A stretch of 64,000 bases of DNA from Chloroflexota bacterium (GTDB taxonomy: Bacteria > Chloroflexota > Anaerolineae > Aggregatilineales > Phototrophicaceae), in NCBI GenBank assembly GCA_016223085.1, contig JACRPS010000005.1:155103-219102 (forward strand), read 5' to 3'. Each line of letters opens with the position of its first letter. The first letter of the stretch is position 1. The translations under genes and the position numbers were made by a program. The notes under the pieces were generated by a model. It saw nothing but the letters and a program-made list of their open reading frames with translations. It did no database searches and had not been told where the DNA came from. This document shows positions 61,181 to 64,000 of this stretch, one piece after another.

Positions 61181-62806
61181 ATGTTTCACCCATCCGTTAC
61201 AATAGAGACAAACTTCACGAGCAAGGATCGTTTTACGTTGGCACACAACGACGATGTTTTCCCGGTGGTGGTCATCGGCGCGGGGATTGCCGGGCTGGCC
61301 GCTGCTGCGCATTTAGCCGAACGCGGTTTGCCGCCGCTGGTGCTGGAAGCCGATCGCCTGTGGCCGGGCGGTCGGCTGTCTGGCGGCGCGCCGGATACGT
61401 TTACGTACAACGGGCGCGAGTGGTCGTTCAGTTCCGAAAGCGGGATGCACGCGCTGTGGGGCGGCTACGACAACATGCGCGCCATGCTGGCACGTTTTAC
61501 CGACGTGCAGCTACAGGAATCGCCGGGCGAGGAATGGATTAACCGCTGGCGGCGCGAGGTGCGCTACGTCGAAGCGGGGCGACTGGTACGCTGGGGCGTG
61601 CTGCCGGCGCCGTTCCACTACCTGACGATGCTGCTCAACCCGGCCTTTTACCGCACCATCAACCCGCTGGATTTCCTGTCGCTGCCGGGATTCCTGTTCA
61701 GCATCCTGTGGACGGTCGGCCTCGACCCGCTGAAAGAGCAGATCGCGCTGGACGGCCTGACGATGAACGACTACTTTCGCGGCTGGACGCCCAACCTGCG
61801 CGCGACGTTTACCGGCGTGGGTATCAACCTGCTGGCCGCGCCGCCGGAGACGATCAGCCTGACGGCGTTCATCGCCGCCATGCGCTTTTACACCGTCATG
61901 CGGCGTGACTCGTGGCAACTGCAATACTTCCCGGCGAACGCCCACGACAGCATTCTCCAGCCGTTGATAAACCGCATTGGAGCCAATGGTATGGTTCTGA
62001 CCGGCACGACGGCACAGCGCCTCGAACGCGAAGGGGACTGCTGGCGCGTGGTGGTTGAGGACGTGAAACGCGGCGGAACGCGCTCGCTGCTGGCGGAGCG
62101 TGTGATTCTGGCAGTGCAGGCGCCCGCCGCCGAACGGCTGCTGTGTGTGGGTGACACGGCGGAACAGGCAGCCACCCTCATTTTCCCGAAGGCGGTACAG
62201 AACGCGACCGTTCACCTGTGGTTTGACGCCAGCCCGCGCGCGGGCACACCCGGTGGCATGTTCACCGGCGACTTCCTGCCGGACAACTTCTTCTGGCTGC
62301 ACCGGCTGTACCCCGATTTTAAGGCGTGGCACGAGGCGACCGGCGGCAGCGCTATCGAACTGCACCTGTACGCGGGCGAGGACGTACACCGGCAGGGTGA
62401 TAACGTCATCGTCGTGCGCTGCGTGGACGAGGTGCAGCGGGCGTTCCCGGAACTGAAAGGTCATTTTGTACACGGTGCGCGGCGGCTGAATACGCTCGAT
62501 CATACGATGTTCCGCGTGCCGACGAAAGACAGTCTCTGGGTGCAGACGCCCTGGGATAACGTGTACGCGTGTGGCGATTGGGTCGGCTACGATACACCCG
62601 CCTTCTGGATGGAGCGCGCCACCGTGACCGGCATCGCAGCGGCCAATCACGTCCTGCAGGCGAACGGCCTGGAAGTGTGGCCGATCATCCCGCCGCACCC
62701 GCCCGAACCTTTGGCGGCGGCGCTGGAAACAGCGGTGCGGCTGTTCCGGCGAACCGCAGGCCGCGCGATTTTGGGTGCAGCGCGTGGGGTGCGGGGCAAA
62801 GGATAA
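61181..62806 (+). CDS. FAD-dependent carotenoid/squalene-type oxidoreductase
   Basis: 541 aa. FAD site VVVIGAGIAGLAAAAHLAER then LPPLVLEADRLWPGGRLSGG, and C-terminal DNVYACGDWVGYDTPAFWME then RATVTGIAAANHVL, typical of phytoene desaturase-like and amine-oxidase-fold enzymes. The start is uncertain: ATG 61181, or TTG 61238 preceded by AAGGA with a -10-like TACAAT at 61198. Likely acts on an isoprenoid. No carotenoid genes are in the window. Confidence 0.82.
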   Translation: MFHPSVTIETNFTSKDRFTLAHNDDVFPVVVIGAGIAGLAAAAHLAERGLPPLVLEADRLWPGGRLSGGAPDTFTYNGREWSFSSESGMHALWGGYDNMRAMLARFTDVQLQESPGEEWINRWRREVRYVEAGRLVRWGVLPAPFHYLTMLLNPAFYRTINPLDFLSLPGFLFSILWTVGLDPLKEQIALDGLTMNDYFRGWTPNLRATFTGVGINLLAAPPETISLTAFIAAMRFYTVMRRDSWQLQYFPANAHDSILQPLINRIGANGMVLTGTTAQRLEREGDCWRVVVEDVKRGGTRSLLAERVILAVQAPAAERLLCVGDTAEQAATLIFPKAVQNATVHLWFDASPRAGTPGGMFTGDFLPDNFFWLHRLYPDFKAWHEATGGSAIELHLYAGEDVHRQGDNVIVVRCVDEVQRAFPELKGHFVHGARRLNTLDHTMFRVPTKDSLWVQTPWDNVYACGDWVGYDTPAFWMERATVTGIAAANHVLQANGLEVWPIIPPHPPEPLAAALETAVRLFRRTAGRAILGAARGVRGKG

Positions 62807-63145
62807 GGCGTAACGCAAAGGCGCAGAGGGGCAAAGGCGCGAAGGTGCAGTAAGGGAGCGTCTAAAACCCTTCCCTATGGCCAATGGTCAGTTTCATCCG
62901 GCTCGACATCCGGCACTTTCGCCACTATAAGCATGGATAGTGTTTAATCCGGCTTTACCTGAATGCAGGCGTGGAGCCAGTGCATTGGTTAGAATTTTAC
63001 GAAATTCATCTCCTAACAATATTGAAGAACGTAAATTATATTTGTGTTTAGGGTTTCGTTAGAGTCTTCCTGCACAATGCTGGTTATATCGCAGTCGGGG
63101 AGCGCGGGCATACCGGCGACTTAATCAACCAGGAAGGACACAAAC
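62807..63145. other. 339-bp gene-free stretch with degenerate repeat
   Basis: Starts with a worn copy of the AACGCCAAG-type repeat (62804-62850). The rest is AT-rich at about 63005-63060, consistent with promoter DNA for the large gene at 63146. No coding frame recognised. Confidence 0.6.
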
Positions 63146-64000
63146 ATGAACCGTCGGCTAAAATACTCCTTATTTACACTCGTCTTGTTGACCATTGCTC
63201 TGATTCTCGGCACCGGCATGGTCCTGGCGGATTCCACGCTGGTGGAACCTTTCAATTATCCAAACTTTGCCCAGGTATCCAGTTTTACCTTGCACAGCCC
63301 CTACATCGTTTATTCCGCCAATTCCTCGTTTAATGCCAATTCGACCGGAAGTGCTTTGCAGGTCAGGGGCAATAACACCACTGTCACCATCTCGACCAGC
63401 GTAGCAGCAAAATCGTTCAGCATGACCTTTGGCTCGTGTAATCGGTCACAAAACATCAGCATTCAGGTCAGGGTGAATGGTTCGCTCACGAACGTCGGCT
63501 CCTGTTCATCGAACGGGAGCCTGAGTTATTCAGCCAACAACTTTGATCGGATCGTTATCACCACCAATCATCCCTTCGCCAGCGTTAATATCAATCAACT
63601 CAGTGTCACTTTCGGTGATAGTGACAATGACGGCGTGAGCAACCATGTGGATCAGTGTCCCGGTACGCCAGCGGGGGCGACGGTGAACGCGCAGGGCTGC
63701 CCCTCCGACAGCGACGGTGACGGCGTGCTGGACGGGCTGGATCAGTGCCCGGCTACACCAGCGGGGGCGACGGTGAACGTGCAGGGCTGCCCCTCCGACA
63801 GCGACGGTGACGGCGTGCTGGACGGGCTGGACCAGTGTCCCGGCACACCAGCAGGGGCGACGGTGAACGTGCAGGGCTGCCCGTCGGACAGCGACGGCGA
63901 CGGCGTGCTGGACGGGCTGGACCAGTGCCCGGGCACACCAGCAGGGGCGACGGTGAACGTGCAGGGCTGCCCGTCGGACAGCGACGGCGACGGCGTGCTG
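63146..64000 (+). CDS. Secreted thrombospondin-type-3 repeat protein (cut by window edge)
   Basis: Starts ATG 63146 with AGGAAGG. Signal peptide MNRRLKYSLFTLVLLTIALI then LGTGMVLAD. A beta-rich domain (to about residue 155: FTLHSPYIVYSANSSFNANS ... INQLSVTFGD) is followed by TSP3 calcium repeats DSDGDGVLDGLDQCPGTPAG, then ATVNVQGCPS. The repeats are 30 aa/90 bp, almost identical at DNA level (the GCAGGGCTGCCC block at 63691, 63781, 63871, 63961). The frame is still open at the edge. Likely a Ca-dependent surface adhesin or structural protein. Confidence 0.9.
   Translation, partial: MNRRLKYSLFTLVLLTIALILGTGMVLADSTLVEPFNYPNFAQVSSFTLHSPYIVYSANSSFNANSTGSALQVRGNNTTVTISTSVAAKSFSMTFGSCNRSQNISIQVRVNGSLTNVGSCSSNGSLSYSANNFDRIVITTNHPFASVNINQLSVTFGDSDNDGVSNHVDQCPGTPAGATVNAQGCPSDSDGDGVLDGLDQCPATPAGATVNVQGCPSDSDGDGVLDGLDQCPGTPAGATVNVQGCPSDSDGDGVLDGLDQCPGTPAGATVNVQGCPSDSDGDGVL

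Noticed and set aside
63742..63938. Minus-strand Pro/Ser/Thr-rich repeats as a separate protein
   Set aside because: They are the antisense of the TSP3 repeats. The plus strand has the signal peptide and ribosome site.

Overview
The window is about 60% G+C and densely packed with genes. It reads as a chromosome segment of a free-living, mesophilic or moderately thermophilic bacterium. I lean towards Chloroflexota (Anaerolineae-like): secreted proteins combine SH3, LysM and CARDB domains with Thr/Ala/Pro linkers, bulky GT-C glycosyltransferases are present, a PHAX-domain protein occurs, and GC-rich palindromes are scattered throughout. This is inference, because no rRNA or other phylogenetic anchor is present.

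Layout. 1-1250: HAD phosphatase edge and an SDR. 1.9-6.8 kb (minus strand): a cell-envelope acylation cassette of SGNH protein, lipoprotein, 37-aa DltX-like microprotein, MBOAT acyltransferase and an orphan RNA polymerase alpha-CTD-like protein, preceded by an SH3/CARDB lipoprotein. 7-16 kb: DUF2268 protease, SRPBCC protein, GAF histidine kinase with its NarL-type regulator, Cu/Zn SOD, small secreted proteins, tRNA-Val(GAC), LysM protein. 16-30 kb: a repeat-rich spacer, malic enzyme, LysE exporter, DUF692 enzyme, HAD, FolC, PAP2, APH(6)-like kinase, PD40 protein, RecF, an orphan phage-tube-like protein. 30-47 kb: PHAX protein, acylphosphatase, AcsA, AraC plus a reductase, GabT, DUF4160/DUF2442 pair, amidohydrolase, Xpt-GuaA, VapBC flanked by a duplicated guaA 3' end, GH13-like protein, carboxyltransferase. 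47-54.8 kb: LeuS, a lower-GC XRE/ImmA island, a HicAB pair with a nonsense-mutated toxin, DeoC and RpiB. 54.9-64 kb: two GT-C glycosyltransferases, nucleoside phosphorylase, FAD oxidoreductase and the start of a secreted thrombospondin-type-3 repeat protein.

The strongest unusual signal is a family of about 27 short palindromes. Each has a constant outer arm GTAGGG(G/A) and a variable inner arm. They lie between genes, at gene ends where they supply the stop codon, and in frame inside at least five genes: guaA, a carboxyltransferase, MBOAT (twice), a lipoprotein signal peptide and an amidohydrolase. A different 94-bp repeat sits in frame inside folC.

The second signal is the MBOAT cassette, whose 37-residue microprotein ends in WIYQGF. 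This resembles the C-terminal FIYN(E/D)F motif of Gram-positive DltX and suggests a Dlt-like acyl relay. Other notable items are decaying toxin-antitoxin modules, a guaA attachment-site-like duplication, and DeoC and RpiB with N-terminal extensions like those of microcompartment cargo.
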